Assembly (NCBI GenBank): GCA_018064605.1
Contig: JAGHUX010000005.1
Location: 124,001-188,000, forward strand
Source: Candidatus Limimorpha caballi
GTDB lineage: Bacteria > Bacteroidota > Bacteroidia > Bacteroidales > F082
Length of the DNA stretch: 64,000 nucleotides
Direction of reading: 5' to 3'
Shown: piece after piece, positions 1 to 8,988 of the stretch
How positions within the stretch are numbered: the stretch's first letter is position 1
Layout: each line of letters starts with the position of its first letter
The notes under the pieces: generated by a model
Seen by the model: the letters and a program-made list of their open reading frames with translations, nothing else
What the model was told of the DNA's origin: nothing
Database searches by the model: none
Made by a program: the position numbers and the translations under genes

Positions 1-540
1 CTCAATGACAATTTCCTTGTCATAATCCGTCCTTAATGTTTCAACCGCATTGACAATCAGTTGTTTAAGGTCGTCTTTCTCAAGACTTTTCAGGATATAG
101 ACCTGACAGCGGGAGAGCAAAGGCGAAATCACCTCGAAACTCGGATTCTCCGTCGTCGCGCCTATGAGTGTGACGAGGCCTTTCTCTACAGCGCCAAGCA
201 GCGAGTCCTGCTGCGCCTTCGAGAAACGATGTATTTCATCAATGAAAAGAATCGGTGCTTCTGGAGCCATCCGCGCACGGTCGTATATCTCGCGCACGTC
301 TTTCACGCCGCTGCTCACCGCGCTCAGTACGAAAAACTGCCGTTTCACCTGCTTCGAGATGATGTACGCCAACGTCGTTTTCCCGACACCTGGAGGTCCC
401 CAGAATATCATCGACGGGATGTGTCCGCTCTCGATGGCGCGGCGCAACACCGCATTTTCGCCAATCAAATGTTTCTGGCCGATATATTGGTCAAGCGATG
501 TCGGACGGAGCCGCTCCGCCAATGGCTTTGAGTTTTTCAT
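1..540 (-). CDS. rarA: Replication-associated recombination protein RarA (MgsA-type AAA+ ATPase), C-terminus cut by window edge
   Basis: Only the first 180 codons lie in the window. They show a clamp-loader-like AAA+ domain with Walker A GPPGVGKT (residues 48-55), Walker B followed by DEIHRF (about 101-106), and sensor-1 region ATTENPSFE. RarA/MgsA/WRNIP1 proteins act at stalled replication forks; that role is family knowledge. The start ATG at 540 lies 3 nt after the stop of the upstream dipeptidase gene, with an AGAGG sequence before it, so translation is probably coupled. It is the last visible gene of a five-gene minus-strand run. RuvB is the other possibility, but the DEIHRF and ENPSFE motifs favour RarA. 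Confidence 0.93.
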   Translation of the reverse strand, partial: MKNSKPLAERLRPTSLDQYIGQKHLIGENAVLRRAIESGHIPSMIFWGPPGVGKTTLAYIISKQVKRQFFVLSAVSSGVKDVREIYDRARMAPEAPILFIDEIHRFSKAQQDSLLGAVEKGLVTLIGATTENPSFEVISPLLSRCQVYILKSLEKDDLKQLIVNAVETLRTDYDKEIVIE

Positions 541-543
541 GGC

Positions 544-2229
544 TTACCTCTTAAATCTTTCCCCGCTTTCTTCAATCACGGCTTTTTTCCAGGAATCCGA
601 ATAGCCGGGCTGCTGCGGACGCACAGGATAACCCCACGGATTACGTTTGAACTCACCGTTCTCTTCCTGTTTCACATTGCTGTCCAAATATTTGACTAAC
701 AGATAGTTGTCAAGTTCCTTCCATCGTGCCACGGTGTTTGCGCCAGCTTTCGACGAAAAGTCCGTCAGCAGAGCGACAGCTTCATCAGCCTTATTGTTTT
801 TCAGAAGCTCTAATGCTTGATTATCAATAGTTTTAACTTGATTTTGATACGAATTTTCAAGTTCATTCTGCACCTTCTGAATATCGCCAATCACGCGGTT
901 GTAGAACAGATATTTGAAATGAGCGAGACGGTTGAAGACCCAGAAAGCGGCGTTGTCGGAATATGTCAGCATGTCGCCATTCCCTTGACGGAACTCAATC
1001 GGCACTTCGGAAATCGAGCAGTAGAACGGCGTGTAAACCGTTGAGTTTGTGTCATCTACGCCGAACCAGATGATTCCGCCAATCTGATTCGGAAGCCAGT
1101 TTCTTGTCTGCGCTATGAACGAGAAACCTGTTTGCAGGGCGACAGTGCTTCTCTCGTTGAAATATTTTTCGCCGTCGTATTCCCAATAAAGCGGGTTCAT
1201 CCGATAAGGCGAGCCGCACGCGCCTGCACCGACACCTTGCGATTTGTCAAGTTCAGTCCCCTGATAGTAATTACGCATGAAAGACATCATGTCGCTCAAG
1301 GAAATCTTACGGTTCGGCTTGATATACAACGGCATACGTCCGTGTTCGAGGTCTTTCCCTGTCGCATAATCCCAATATTGGCCCATATCATCGCACACTT
1401 CATTGAACATCGCCCAGACGCGGAGGTCGCAGATGCGGGCGGCGGAGAAGTCAACCGGCGCGTAGGCTGCACTGAAATCGAAGTCAGCGTCTTTGCCGTT
1501 GAAATAGCCTCTCTTGCGTGCGAAAGTAATGACATCGTGTTTGTAAATCACCTCAACATCTTGATTATAAAGCCGTTTCCAGTCTTTGTCGGTAATGGAT
1601 TTCTTGCCGTCTCTCAACGGGAAATTCTGTATTCTCGCGGCGTTTGCGTGTCCCGAGACGCAGCCGTCGGGGATGCGGATTGCGACCCACACGCAGCCTC
1701 TCTCCTCGCCTTTCCCGATGATTTCCATGTACCAGACCTCGTCTTTGTCGGAGATCGAGAACGACTCGCCGTCGCTTGCGTAGCCGTAAGTCTCAACGAG
1801 GTCGGCGATTATCTTTATCGCCTCACGCGCCGAGGTGCTGCGTTCGAGTGCCATGAACATCAGGCTGCCGTAGTCGATGAGTCCGTTTTTGTCAATGAGT
1901 TCCTCACGGCCGCCGAAGGTCGTCTCCCCCATTGCCACTTGATTTTCATTGATATAGCCAACAACTTGATAGGTATGCGGCGGCTGCGGCACCTGTCCGC
2001 GCGGCTCTGCCGTCCCACGGTCATAAATCGTCCTCATGCTTCCCTCCGGCCAGTCGGCGGCGGGAGTGAAATACAACTCACCATATCTGATGTGCGAGTC
2101 GGCGGCGTAGGTTATGAAATTGGAGCCGTCAACGGAAGCTCCTTTTGTGACAAGGAAATTAGTGCAGGCAAAAGAATTAAAACCCGCTAAAAGCAAAAAT
2201 GCCGTGATAAACTTTGTTATTTTATTCAT
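544..2229 (-). CDS. C69-family dipeptidase (exported)
   Basis: A 561-residue protein whose first 21 residues form a signal peptide. Cys22, in ACTNFLVTKGAS, is exposed by cleavage and is the N-terminal nucleophile of the C69 (PepD-like, Ntn-hydrolase) family. Other family stretches visible are the region of GETTFGGREEL and the C-terminal helical segment around ELLKNNKADEAVALLTDF. The family cleaves dipeptides; an exported copy would act in the periplasm on peptides taken up from outside. It starts 25 nt after the split-transketolase operon and is followed within 3 nt by rarA. No separate promoter was recognised in the short gap. Confidence 0.92.
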   Translation of the reverse strand: MNKITKFITAFLLLAGFNSFACTNFLVTKGASVDGSNFITYAADSHIRYGELYFTPAADWPEGSMRTIYDRGTAEPRGQVPQPPHTYQVVGYINENQVAMGETTFGGREELIDKNGLIDYGSLMFMALERSTSAREAIKIIADLVETYGYASDGESFSISDKDEVWYMEIIGKGEERGCVWVAIRIPDGCVSGHANAARIQNFPLRDGKKSITDKDWKRLYNQDVEVIYKHDVITFARKRGYFNGKDADFDFSAAYAPVDFSAARICDLRVWAMFNEVCDDMGQYWDYATGKDLEHGRMPLYIKPNRKISLSDMMSFMRNYYQGTELDKSQGVGAGACGSPYRMNPLYWEYDGEKYFNERSTVALQTGFSFIAQTRNWLPNQIGGIIWFGVDDTNSTVYTPFYCSISEVPIEFRQGNGDMLTYSDNAAFWVFNRLAHFKYLFYNRVIGDIQKVQNELENSYQNQVKTIDNQALELLKNNKADEAVALLTDFSSKAGANTVARWKELDNYLLVKYLDSNVKQEENGEFKRNPWGYPVRPQQPGYSDSWKKAVIEESGERFKR

Positions 2230-2254
2230 ATTCAGTCAATTATAATATTTAAAT

Positions 2255-3217
2255 TTAAAGATTTCTGTCTTGCATAATATCAGAATACACCTTATTATAT
2301 AAAGATTCAGCGTCGAGACCGAAATGATGCATCAGTTCGCCGGCCTTCCCCGACTCGCCGAAACGGTCATTAACGCCGATTCTGACAATTCTCGTGGGCA
2401 TTTTTTCAGATAGAAACTCTGCCACCGCACCGCCAAGCCCGCCTGTAACCTGATGTTCTTCAACAGTATAAATCGTTTTGAAACGCCGCGCCACATCAAG
2501 CAGAAGCTCCTCGTCGAGCGGCTTTATCGTATGAATGTTGATGACCGTGGCACGAAGTCCGTTCTCCTCAAGTCTCTCGGCGGCCTTCAACGACTCCCAC
2601 ACTTCATGACCTGTCGCGATGATACAAGCGTCATCGCCATCTCTCATCACCTGACCTTTCCCGATGGTAAAGTCTTGATTTTCAGACGTAAAGTCGGCTA
2701 CAGGTTCACGACCGAAGCGGATATATACGGGGCTGTCGAGTTCAAGAATCGCCTTTTCGGTTGCGATACGTGCCTGTGTCGCGTCGCATGGCGAGATGAC
2801 CGTCATTCTCGGAAGCACGCGCATCGTTGCGATGTCTTCCAAAGCCTGATGTGTGGCGCCGTCGGGGCCGACGGAAACGCCGGCGTGTGCGCCACCTATT
2901 ATCGCATGTAAATTATTATAACACAACGAAATACGAATCTGGTCATTGGCGCGGTGTGCCGCGAAGACTCCGTAAGTGCTGAAGACAGGAATCTTGCCGG
3001 AAAGAGACAAGCCTGCTGCCGTCGCGACGCAGTTCTGTTCAGCTATCCCCAACGAAATGAAACGTTCCGGAAATGCCTCAGAGAAAATATTCATTCCCAC
3101 CGATGCCGTGATGTCTGCGCCGATGCCGACAACGTTCTCGTTTTTCATCGCCGCATCACGGACACCTTCGCCAAAACCCGTTTTGGTCGGTCTGTCACCT
3201 TTATTAATATAAGTCAT
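2255..3217 (-). CDS. Transketolase, C-terminal subunit
   Basis: 320 residues corresponding to the pyrimidine-binding and C-terminal domains of transketolase. AEQNCVATAAGLSLSGK holds the Glu that activates thiamine diphosphate, and the segment around STYGVFAAHRANDQIR is typical of the family. The C-terminal domain runs from about residue 190 (GHEVWESLKAAERLEENGL). It overlaps the N-terminal subunit gene by one base, so the two halves are translationally coupled and should form one enzyme of the non-oxidative pentose phosphate pathway. The first half of DXP synthase or a transketolase-like paralogue are alternatives; the split form is common in Bacteroidota and Firmicutes. Confidence 0.92.
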   Translation of the reverse strand: MTYINKGDRPTKTGFGEGVRDAAMKNENVVGIGADITASVGMNIFSEAFPERFISLGIAEQNCVATAAGLSLSGKIPVFSTYGVFAAHRANDQIRISLCYNNLHAIIGGAHAGVSVGPDGATHQALEDIATMRVLPRMTVISPCDATQARIATEKAILELDSPVYIRFGREPVADFTSENQDFTIGKGQVMRDGDDACIIATGHEVWESLKAAERLEENGLRATVINIHTIKPLDEELLLDVARRFKTIYTVEEHQVTGGLGGAVAEFLSEKMPTRIVRIGVNDRFGESGKAGELMHHFGLDAESLYNKVYSDIMQDRNL

Positions 3218-4017
3218 TATTGTCTATTTATCCATTCAACAGCCTGTTCTTTCGTCGGCACTTTCCCGTGCCATTTGTTGTTATTCTCGATTTCGGGAAC
3301 GCCCTTTCCCATGATCGTATGAGCGATGATTATTGTCGGTTTCCCTTTGCATTGTTCAGCCTTGAGCAAAGCCGCTTTTATCTCAGAATGATTATGTCCG
3401 TCAATCTCAATGACATTCCATCCAAAAGCGTGCCATTTGTCGGCAAGCGGTTCGAGTGCCATCACGTCTTCGGTGTTTCCGTCAATCTGAAGGCGGTTTC
3501 TGTCAAGGATTGCACAAACGTTGTCAAGCCTGTGATGTGCCGCCGCCATTGCAGCTTCATAGACGCTGCCTTCCTGAATCTCGCCGTCGCCCATCACGCA
3601 ATAAACGCGATAATCTTTCTTGTCAAATTTCGCCGCAAAAGCCATGCCATTGGAGACTGACAGGCCTTGTCCGAGCGAACCCGCCGATGTCTCGACACCT
3701 GGCAAACGAAAATCGAGACTCGGATGTCCCTGCAACCTGCTTCCGAATTTACGTAGTGTTAACATCTCGTCTTCCGGGAAAAAACCTGCGGCAGCCAAAG
3801 TCGCGTAGAGAACCGGAGCCGTATGACCAATGGAAAGCACCACTCTGTCGCGATCTTCCCACTTTGGGTTTTTAGCATCATAGCGTAAATGGTTGAAATA
3901 CAACACCGTGAAAATATCGACCAAATCCAAAGAGCCGCCGGTATGCCCGGAGCCGGCTTCCGCCAATGCGTTGATTATCAAATTCCTGATATGTTTCGCT
4001 TTTTCTTCCAAATTCAT
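3217..4017 (-). CDS. Transketolase, N-terminal (ThDP-binding) subunit
   Basis: 266 residues with the transketolase N-domain: AGSGHTGGSLDLVDI near residue 22 (His contacting substrate), GHTAPVLYATLA, and the thiamine-diphosphate/metal motif GDGEIQEGSVYEAA about residue 143 followed by NRLQIDG. With the overlapping downstream gene it makes a complete split transketolase. It starts 9 nt after the DUF456 gene, so DUF456, the two transketolase subunits, the dipeptidase and rarA are probably one transcription unit. The reaction moves two-carbon units between sugar phosphates in the cytoplasm. Confidence 0.93.
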   Translation of the reverse strand: MNLEEKAKHIRNLIINALAEAGSGHTGGSLDLVDIFTVLYFNHLRYDAKNPKWEDRDRVVLSIGHTAPVLYATLAAAGFFPEDEMLTLRKFGSRLQGHPSLDFRLPGVETSAGSLGQGLSVSNGMAFAAKFDKKDYRVYCVMGDGEIQEGSVYEAAMAAAHHRLDNVCAILDRNRLQIDGNTEDVMALEPLADKWHAFGWNVIEIDGHNHSEIKAALLKAEQCKGKPTIIIAHTIMGKGVPEIENNNKWHGKVPTKEQAVEWINRQ

Positions 4018-4026
4018 ATTGTCATT

Positions 4027-4548
4027 TTAATTAAATGCTAACATTACAACATCTTTCACCATGAAAAATCCGATGACGAGAGTATAGACGATCTTCATCA
4101 ATGTTCCGGTCAGAAAACCGAGGAACGAGCCGAACGCCGAGCGCCACGCAAGCGCATCATCGTTTCCCGCTCTTTTTTCAGCGATATATGCACCTAAAAA
4201 CGGTCCGCCGAGAAGCCCGATGATTCCGAAAGGCCCGATGACGATTCCGAGCATCGGAAGGACTATCACACTTACAATCAATCCGATAGTGCTTCCACGC
4301 GCACCAGCTTTTGTCCCGCCGAATTTCTTAGTCCCCCAGACCGGAACAACATAATCGAGAACTGTTATCGCGGCGGCAATAAGTCCGGTGACAACGAGAA
4401 ACTGAGTTGAATAACTGATTTTGTCGGTCCAATGAAGTATAAGCAAAGCAAGATAAGTGACTGGAGTACCCGGAATGCCGGGCAGGATGTCACCAACCAA
4501 GCCGATAATCAACACGATGAAAGCGATTATTATAAGTAAAAAATCCAT
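4027..4548 (-). CDS. DUF456 family membrane protein
   Basis: 173 residues, strongly hydrophobic, with several membrane segments and the glycine-rich loop GDILPGIPGTPVTYLALL near residue 22 that is typical of DUF456. FGPFG-like and GGPFLGAYIAEK stretches mark the internal repeat. The function of the family is not established. An upstream in-frame ATG would add 19 residues, but the ATG at 4548 places the first membrane helix at the N-terminus and leaves room for a promoter, so it was chosen. First gene of the transketolase operon. Confidence 0.85.
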   Translation of the reverse strand: MDFLLIIIAFIVLIIGLVGDILPGIPGTPVTYLALLILHWTDKISYSTQFLVVTGLIAAAITVLDYVVPVWGTKKFGGTKAGARGSTIGLIVSVIVLPMLGIVIGPFGIIGLLGGPFLGAYIAEKRAGNDDALAWRSAFGSFLGFLTGTLMKIVYTLVIGFFMVKDVVMLAFN

Positions 4549-4583
4549 GGCAAAAAAAATTTGCACAAATTTACACAAAATAA

Positions 4584-4614
4584 TTGACATGTCAGAAAAA
4601 ATCATGTATTTTTG
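4584..4614 (+). promoter_or_regulatory. Bacteroidota-type promoter for the PorV-like/HhH operon
   Basis: TTG at 4584-4586, a 20-bp spacer, and TATTTTTG (TAnnTTTG class) at 4607-4614. This matches the Bacteroidota housekeeping consensus, in which the elements are 19-21 bp apart. The leader to the start at 4672 would be about 50 nt. Confidence 0.75.
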
Positions 4615-4671
4615 CGGTGATTTAGCATGTGAGGTCAGCCTCGCTTTTTTAACTTTCTAACACAAAGAGCC

Positions 4672-5487
4672 ATGAGAAGGAATCTTTTGACGATAGGCCT
4701 GTGCCTATTTTGCACTTTTTGCCATGCATGGGAGCTTGGCAGCCCGGTCGGCGGCCGCAGTTCGGCCGTTGGCGACTGTTCCGTAGCGCTTCGGGACTTC
4801 TGGAGCATTCACAACAATCCGGCAGGTCTCGCCGGACTTGACGACATCACATTCGGACTCTCCTACGAGAACCGTTTCCTCATGAAAGAACTCTCGTACA
4901 TGAATGCCGGACTCGCACTGCCTGAAGGGAAAGCCGGGTGTTTCAGCCTGACACTCAGCAGGTTCGGGTTTTCCGACTTCAATGAAAACAAAATCGGGAT
5001 TGGTTATGCCCGCAGTTTCGGACCGCATCTGAAAATAGGCTTGCAGATTGATTATCTGTTATTTAAGTTTTCAAATGATTACAAAAACAGAAACGCTTTC
5101 ACCTTTGAACTCGGCGTTCAATCCGACATGACGGAAAAAATATGCGTCGGCGCTTACATCTTCAACCCTGTCAACGTGAAAATAAATTCATTAAACAACG
5201 AGAAGATCCCCATAATTTTCCGAATCGGACTGTCTTACGAGATAACCAAGGATTTCATGACGACGGCCGAGGCCGAATACAATTCAGACAAGGCACTCAA
5301 CTATCGTATCGGTTTGGAATACAATGTGTTGAAAGATTTCTTCATACGTGCCGGCGTTTATACAAACCCGGCGACAGCCTGTTTCGGCGCAGGATATTCA
5401 TTAAATTTCTTCACCATCGACATCTCCGCGAAAATGAACCAGACAACAGGTGTTTCATTACAGGGCGACTTTATTTTCAGATTATGA
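4672..5487 (+). CDS. PorV/PorQ-like outer-membrane beta-barrel protein
   Basis: 271 residues: signal peptide (about residues 1-19, ending CHAWELGSP), then the conserved start GGRSSAVGDCSVAL and the loop NNPAGLAG that is characteristic of the FadL-like PorV/PorQ barrels. The rest alternates hydrophobic and polar residues as in outer-membrane strands and ends in FIFRL with a terminal aromatic-rich strand. PorV and PorQ serve T9SS, but shorter relatives of unknown role are frequent in Bacteroidota, and this may be one of them. The stop overlaps the next gene's start (ATGA), so the two are co-translated. Confidence 0.75.
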   Translation: MRRNLLTIGLCLFCTFCHAWELGSPVGGRSSAVGDCSVALRDFWSIHNNPAGLAGLDDITFGLSYENRFLMKELSYMNAGLALPEGKAGCFSLTLSRFGFSDFNENKIGIGYARSFGPHLKIGLQIDYLLFKFSNDYKNRNAFTFELGVQSDMTEKICVGAYIFNPVNVKINSLNNEKIPIIFRIGLSYEITKDFMTTAEAEYNSDKALNYRIGLEYNVLKDFFIRAGVYTNPATACFGAGYSLNFFTIDISAKMNQTTGVSLQGDFIFRL

Positions 5488-7595
5488 AAAAGATTATCCC
5501 ACTACTTTCACTGCTTCTCCCGTCCGTCGCATTTTGCCAGAACATCGTCACGGATGCATTGATTGTCAATCAGATAGAAAACATGATTGACAACAACGAA
5601 GAAGAAATCGACTATACCGAACTGACCACGGCTTACTGGGATTTATGCGAGCAGAAAATCAACGTGAACGATCCGGAGGAACTTGCGCAACTGATTGAAT
5701 TTCATTTAATCAGCACATACATCATTGAAAGCGTCAACGAATACAGGAGAAAATACGGCGACATCAGATTTTTCGACGAGTTAAAGGCAATTGACGGGAT
5801 TGACGAAATGACGCTCACAATTCTTGAGCCAATGCTTTGTTTTGAGAGAAAAGAGACGGGCAGGAAAGATTCATTTGGAGACGTCTTCAAATTCGGCAGG
5901 CATCAACTCGTTTTGCAAGTTGACAGGAATCTGAATAAGAAAGCCGGTTACCAGGATGTCAGCGACTCCGTTCTTTTTGAAAACCCGAGCAAGAAATACC
6001 TCGGCGGGCCGCAAAGAATATTCACAAGATATAATTTTTCATACCGCGACAAGATAGAAGCCGGTTTTGCTTTAGAAAAAGACGCCGGCGAATATTTGTT
6101 TCACCCGAAGGTCAACGACTCAATCAAAAAACTTCTTGACGGACATCTTTATAAGACAATTGACTTCTGGTCAGCACATTTCCTCATCAGAGACATCAGC
6201 ATCTCCAAAGTATTGCAAATCAGCACTTTGGCAATAGGAGACTACCAAGTCGGCTTTGGTCAAGGTGTCACGTTGGGTTCAGGTGTCGCTTTCACAGGAA
6301 ACGGAGGCTCGTTGCTGCGGAAGTCGAAGAACATAAGGGCATCAAAATCGGCGAATGAGGCCAATTACCTGCGTGGCGCGGCGACGACAATAAGGTTATG
6401 GAAATTCAACATCACCGCTTTTTATTCTGACATAAAAGCCGACGCCAACGTTAGTGCTGTTGACAGTCTGGGCGTGCCGCAACAGATTTCATCGCTCCAA
6501 CAGACAGGACTTCACAGGACATTCGGCGAACTCATTGACAGACAAGCCATTACAAAGCGACTTTACGGCGGCAACATCAGTTTCAGGACGAGAAATCTGC
6601 AAATCGGATACACCATCCATAATACAGACCTCAGCTGCGAATTACATCCCGACCCGAGGATTTACAACACATTCTATTTCAGAGGCGGAAAACTTGTAAA
6701 TCAAGGAGTTGACTTTTATTACATCACGAAAAAAATCTCATTTTACGGTGAGTTGGCGACGAGCGACAACATGGCACCAGCCGGGCTTCTCGGGACGACG
6801 GTGCAACCTGCCGGATACATCGACTTCACGATACTTTACAGATATTACGACAAGAAATACCAGAATTTCTACAGCAACGCCTTCGCCGCCGGCAGCGGGA
6901 CACGAAATGAAAAAGGCGTATATCTCTCAACGTCAATGGCTTTGGCACCACGGTGGAGGCTCACCGCCGCCGCCGACTTCCCGCAGTCCGACTGGTTTAA
7001 AACCACCGCTTACGCTCCGAACAAATCTCAGATTTACAACATCCAACTGAACCACCAGATCGACAGCAAGTCGTTGCTTTCCATCCAGTTGAAATACAGA
7101 GACAAGGAGAAAAACGGGGATGCGGGAAACACTTACATGAGGAATTTGATTCACGAACGGAAAATGATGTTGAGATTTCACGTCACGTTCCCGGCCGGGA
7201 AGTCGGTCACGCTGAAAAACAGGGTCGAATATCATGTCAACAAAACTGATAATCAATCCAACACAAATTCATACCTGATATATCAGGATGTGATTTTCCA
7301 TCCTGAGACGAAACCATTCAGCTTCGCTTTCAGATACGCTCTTTTCGACAGTCCGGACGGCTCGGTATATGCTTATGAAAACGATGTATTATATTCATTC
7401 TCAATCAGTTCATTATATCACAAAGGGATGAGGATCTATCTTTTGGGGAAAGTCAAAATAGCCGGCAGGCTCTCGGTGAACGCAAAGATCGGCTGCACGG
7501 TTTACAGCGACATCAACGAGATAAGCTCAGGACTTGAACTGATTGAAGGCAATGTGAAGGCCGACGGGAAATTGCAGATGATTCTGAAACTTTAA
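5484..7595 (+). CDS. Large exported helix-hairpin-helix protein, probable outer-membrane barrel
   Basis: 703 residues. The start ATG at 5484 overlaps the previous stop and gives a clear signal peptide (MKKIIPLLSLLLPSVAFC); a longer frame opening at 5142 lies inside the previous gene and is ignored. Residues about 45-125 resemble ComEA-type helix-hairpin-helix repeats (KINVNDPEELAQL, then IRFFDELKAIDGIDEMTLTIL). The long remainder is rich in alternating strands and aromatic residues, consistent with an outer-membrane barrel. Proteins of this layout recur in Bacteroidota; their job is unknown to me. Translational coupling to a PorV-like barrel suggests the two act together at the outer membrane. 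Confidence 0.75.
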   Translation: MKKIIPLLSLLLPSVAFCQNIVTDALIVNQIENMIDNNEEEIDYTELTTAYWDLCEQKINVNDPEELAQLIEFHLISTYIIESVNEYRRKYGDIRFFDELKAIDGIDEMTLTILEPMLCFERKETGRKDSFGDVFKFGRHQLVLQVDRNLNKKAGYQDVSDSVLFENPSKKYLGGPQRIFTRYNFSYRDKIEAGFALEKDAGEYLFHPKVNDSIKKLLDGHLYKTIDFWSAHFLIRDISISKVLQISTLAIGDYQVGFGQGVTLGSGVAFTGNGGSLLRKSKNIRASKSANEANYLRGAATTIRLWKFNITAFYSDIKADANVSAVDSLGVPQQISSLQQTGLHRTFGELIDRQAITKRLYGGNISFRTRNLQIGYTIHNTDLSCELHPDPRIYNTFYFRGGKLVNQGVDFYYITKKISFYGELATSDNMAPAGLLGTTVQPAGYIDFTILYRYYDKKYQNFYSNAFAAGSGTRNEKGVYLSTSMALAPRWRLTAAADFPQSDWFKTTAYAPNKSQIYNIQLNHQIDSKSLLSIQLKYRDKEKNGDAGNTYMRNLIHERKMMLRFHVTFPAGKSVTLKNRVEYHVNKTDNQSNTNSYLIYQDVIFHPETKPFSFAFRYALFDSPDGSVYAYENDVLYSFSISSLYHKGMRIYLLGKVKIAGRLSVNAKIGCTVYSDINEISSGLELIEGNVKADGKLQMILKL

Positions 7596-8525
7596 CTAAC
7601 CAAGTTTTTCTCTTTTAATGAGATATGCGGTCAGGACCTGGTCATACGATTTGTTTATGTCAGCTTCCACGTAATCAACTTGAAACTGATAGCAATGACG
7701 AAGAAGCTCGTCTTTTCGCCGTTTCATGATTTCTTCGTATTTCTCTTTGATTTCCAGCGGATTGAGTTTAACCACGTCACCCGACTCAAGGTCAACAAAA
7801 CGATACGGGCGGTTTTCAAAATCAAGTTGCTGTTCCAGAAGTCCGTCGTGGACATGGAAAAGCACGACTTCGTGTCTGTTGTAGCGCAGATGCTCCAACG
7901 CTGCGAAAAGGTCGTCGTAAGAGTCGAGATTCTGAATCATGTCGCTGAAGATGACGACGAGCGAACGCTGATGCACAATCTCGGCTATCTTATGAAGGCA
8001 CGCGACCGTACCCGTCGATTTCCTCCCCGACTTGTCGTACGGCGACAGCAGCGATTCCAACCTGTTGTAAATCATATTGACATGAACCGGCGACAGTTTC
8101 GCGTCAGCGTGAAAGTCAACATCCTCGCTGAACAGGTCAAGTCCGACGGCATCGCGCTGGCGACGCATCAGTTCCGTGAGTGCCGCCGCGCTGTAAACGG
8201 AGAACCACAACTTGTTGGGGTGTTGGACATCAAGACATCGCCTGACAGGGAAAAACATACTAGAGCTGGTGTCAATCACAATCTGGCAGCGCAGGTTCGT
8301 CTCCTCCTCGTAACGTTTAACGAACAGTTTCTCCGTCCGCCCGTAAAGTTTCCAGTCGATGTTACGTATCGGCTCGCCGGTGTTGTACAGGCGGTGCTCG
8401 GCGAACTCCACCGAGAATCCATGGAACGGACTCTTGTGGAGACCCGTAATGAAGCCTTCAACAATCTGCCGCGCGTGAAATTCGAGGCCGCCAAGGTTTG
8501 CTATGTCGTTCTTTTGTATCGGCAA
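7596..8525 (-). CDS. DUF58 domain protein (VWA-like, MoxR-associated type)
   Basis: 309 residues. The DUF58 signature is present: HRLYNTGEPIRNIDWKLYGR around residues 45-65, then IVIDTSSSMFF (about 85-95), a metal-ion-dependent-adhesion-site-like DxSxS motif. Members usually sit beside MoxR AAA+ ATPases and are thought to aid complex assembly; no MoxR gene is visible here. The stop codon abuts the stop of the convergent HhH gene with no gap. Upstream lies a block of simple repeats that separates it from trxA. Confidence 0.85.
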   Translation of the reverse strand: MPIQKNDIANLGGLEFHARQIVEGFITGLHKSPFHGFSVEFAEHRLYNTGEPIRNIDWKLYGRTEKLFVKRYEEETNLRCQIVIDTSSSMFFPVRRCLDVQHPNKLWFSVYSAAALTELMRRQRDAVGLDLFSEDVDFHADAKLSPVHVNMIYNRLESLLSPYDKSGRKSTGTVACLHKIAEIVHQRSLVVIFSDMIQNLDSYDDLFAALEHLRYNRHEVVLFHVHDGLLEQQLDFENRPYRFVDLESGDVVKLNPLEIKEKYEEIMKRRKDELLRHCYQFQVDYVEADINKSYDQVLTAYLIKREKLG

Positions 8526-8534
8526 TTTCTGGGG

Positions 8535-8623
8535 TTTGAAGAGTTTGAGGAGTTTGAAGAGTTTGAGGGGTTTGAGACTCCTAATTACCTCGAACTCCTA
8601 ATCACCTCAAACTCCTAATCACC
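8535..8623. repeat. Simple direct repeats filling the trxA-DUF58 gap
   Basis: Positions 8535-8576 hold four and a half copies of a 9-bp unit TTTGARGAG-like, and 8577-8623 hold nearly three copies of a 17-bp unit starting ACTCCTAAT (at 8577, 8594, 8611). The two halves are partly complementary (GTTTGAG versus CTCAAAC), so a hairpin could form. The whole space between trxA and the DUF58 start consists of this material. Confidence 0.85.
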
Positions 8624-8941
8624 TTAGATGAGTTTTTTCAGTTTGTCCTCGAACACTGCCTTTGCAGCACCGCCGACGTTTTTGTCGACAACCTGTCCGC
8701 CCTTGAAGTAAAGGACTGTCGGGACGTTTCTTATTCCGAATTTCGCCGCGAGACCCGGGCAGTCATCGACATCGGCCTTGAAAATCAATGCCTTGCCTGC
8801 ATATTCATCGCTGAGCTGTTCCATGTAAGGTGCAATCATCTTGCACGGGCCGCACCATGTGGCGCCGAAATCAACCATAACCGGGAGTTCCGCCTTGAGA
8901 ACGTCCTGTTCGAATGTAGCTTCTGAAATTTGTTGTGCCAT
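8624..8941 (-). CDS. trxA: Thioredoxin
   Basis: 105 residues, the usual length of thioredoxin 1, with the active site WCGPCK (Cys30 and Cys33) and the cis-proline loop IRNVPTVLYF. It reduces disulfides in the cytoplasm using thioredoxin reductase. No signal peptide is present. It follows dnaE on the same strand, and its promoter overlaps the end of dnaE. Confidence 0.97.
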   Translation of the reverse strand: MAQQISEATFEQDVLKAELPVMVDFGATWCGPCKMIAPYMEQLSDEYAGKALIFKADVDDCPGLAAKFGIRNVPTVLYFKGGQVVDKNVGGAAKAVFEDKLKKLI

Positions 8942-8978
8942 AGTATTTGTTTTTAAGTTGTGTTTGTTTTTGAGTTTG

Positions 8979-8986
8979 CAAAAGTA
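8979..8986 (-). promoter_or_regulatory. -7 element for trxA
   Basis: On the minus strand the sequence reads TACTTTTG, a TAnnTTTG -7 element, 38 bp before the trxA start and immediately after the dnaE stop. A clear TTG element at the expected distance was not found; that region is inside dnaE. Confidence 0.5.
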
Positions 8987-8988
8987 AG

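Noticed and set aside
1132..2190. 352-codon plus-strand frame opposite the C69 dipeptidase
   Set aside because: No family features; it is the complement of a clearly recognisable enzyme with signal peptide and catalytic Cys.
7680..8618. 312-codon plus-strand frame ending in FEEFEEF repeats
   Set aside because: Opposite the DUF58 gene; the repeats at its end come from the simple intergenic repeat, not from a protein.
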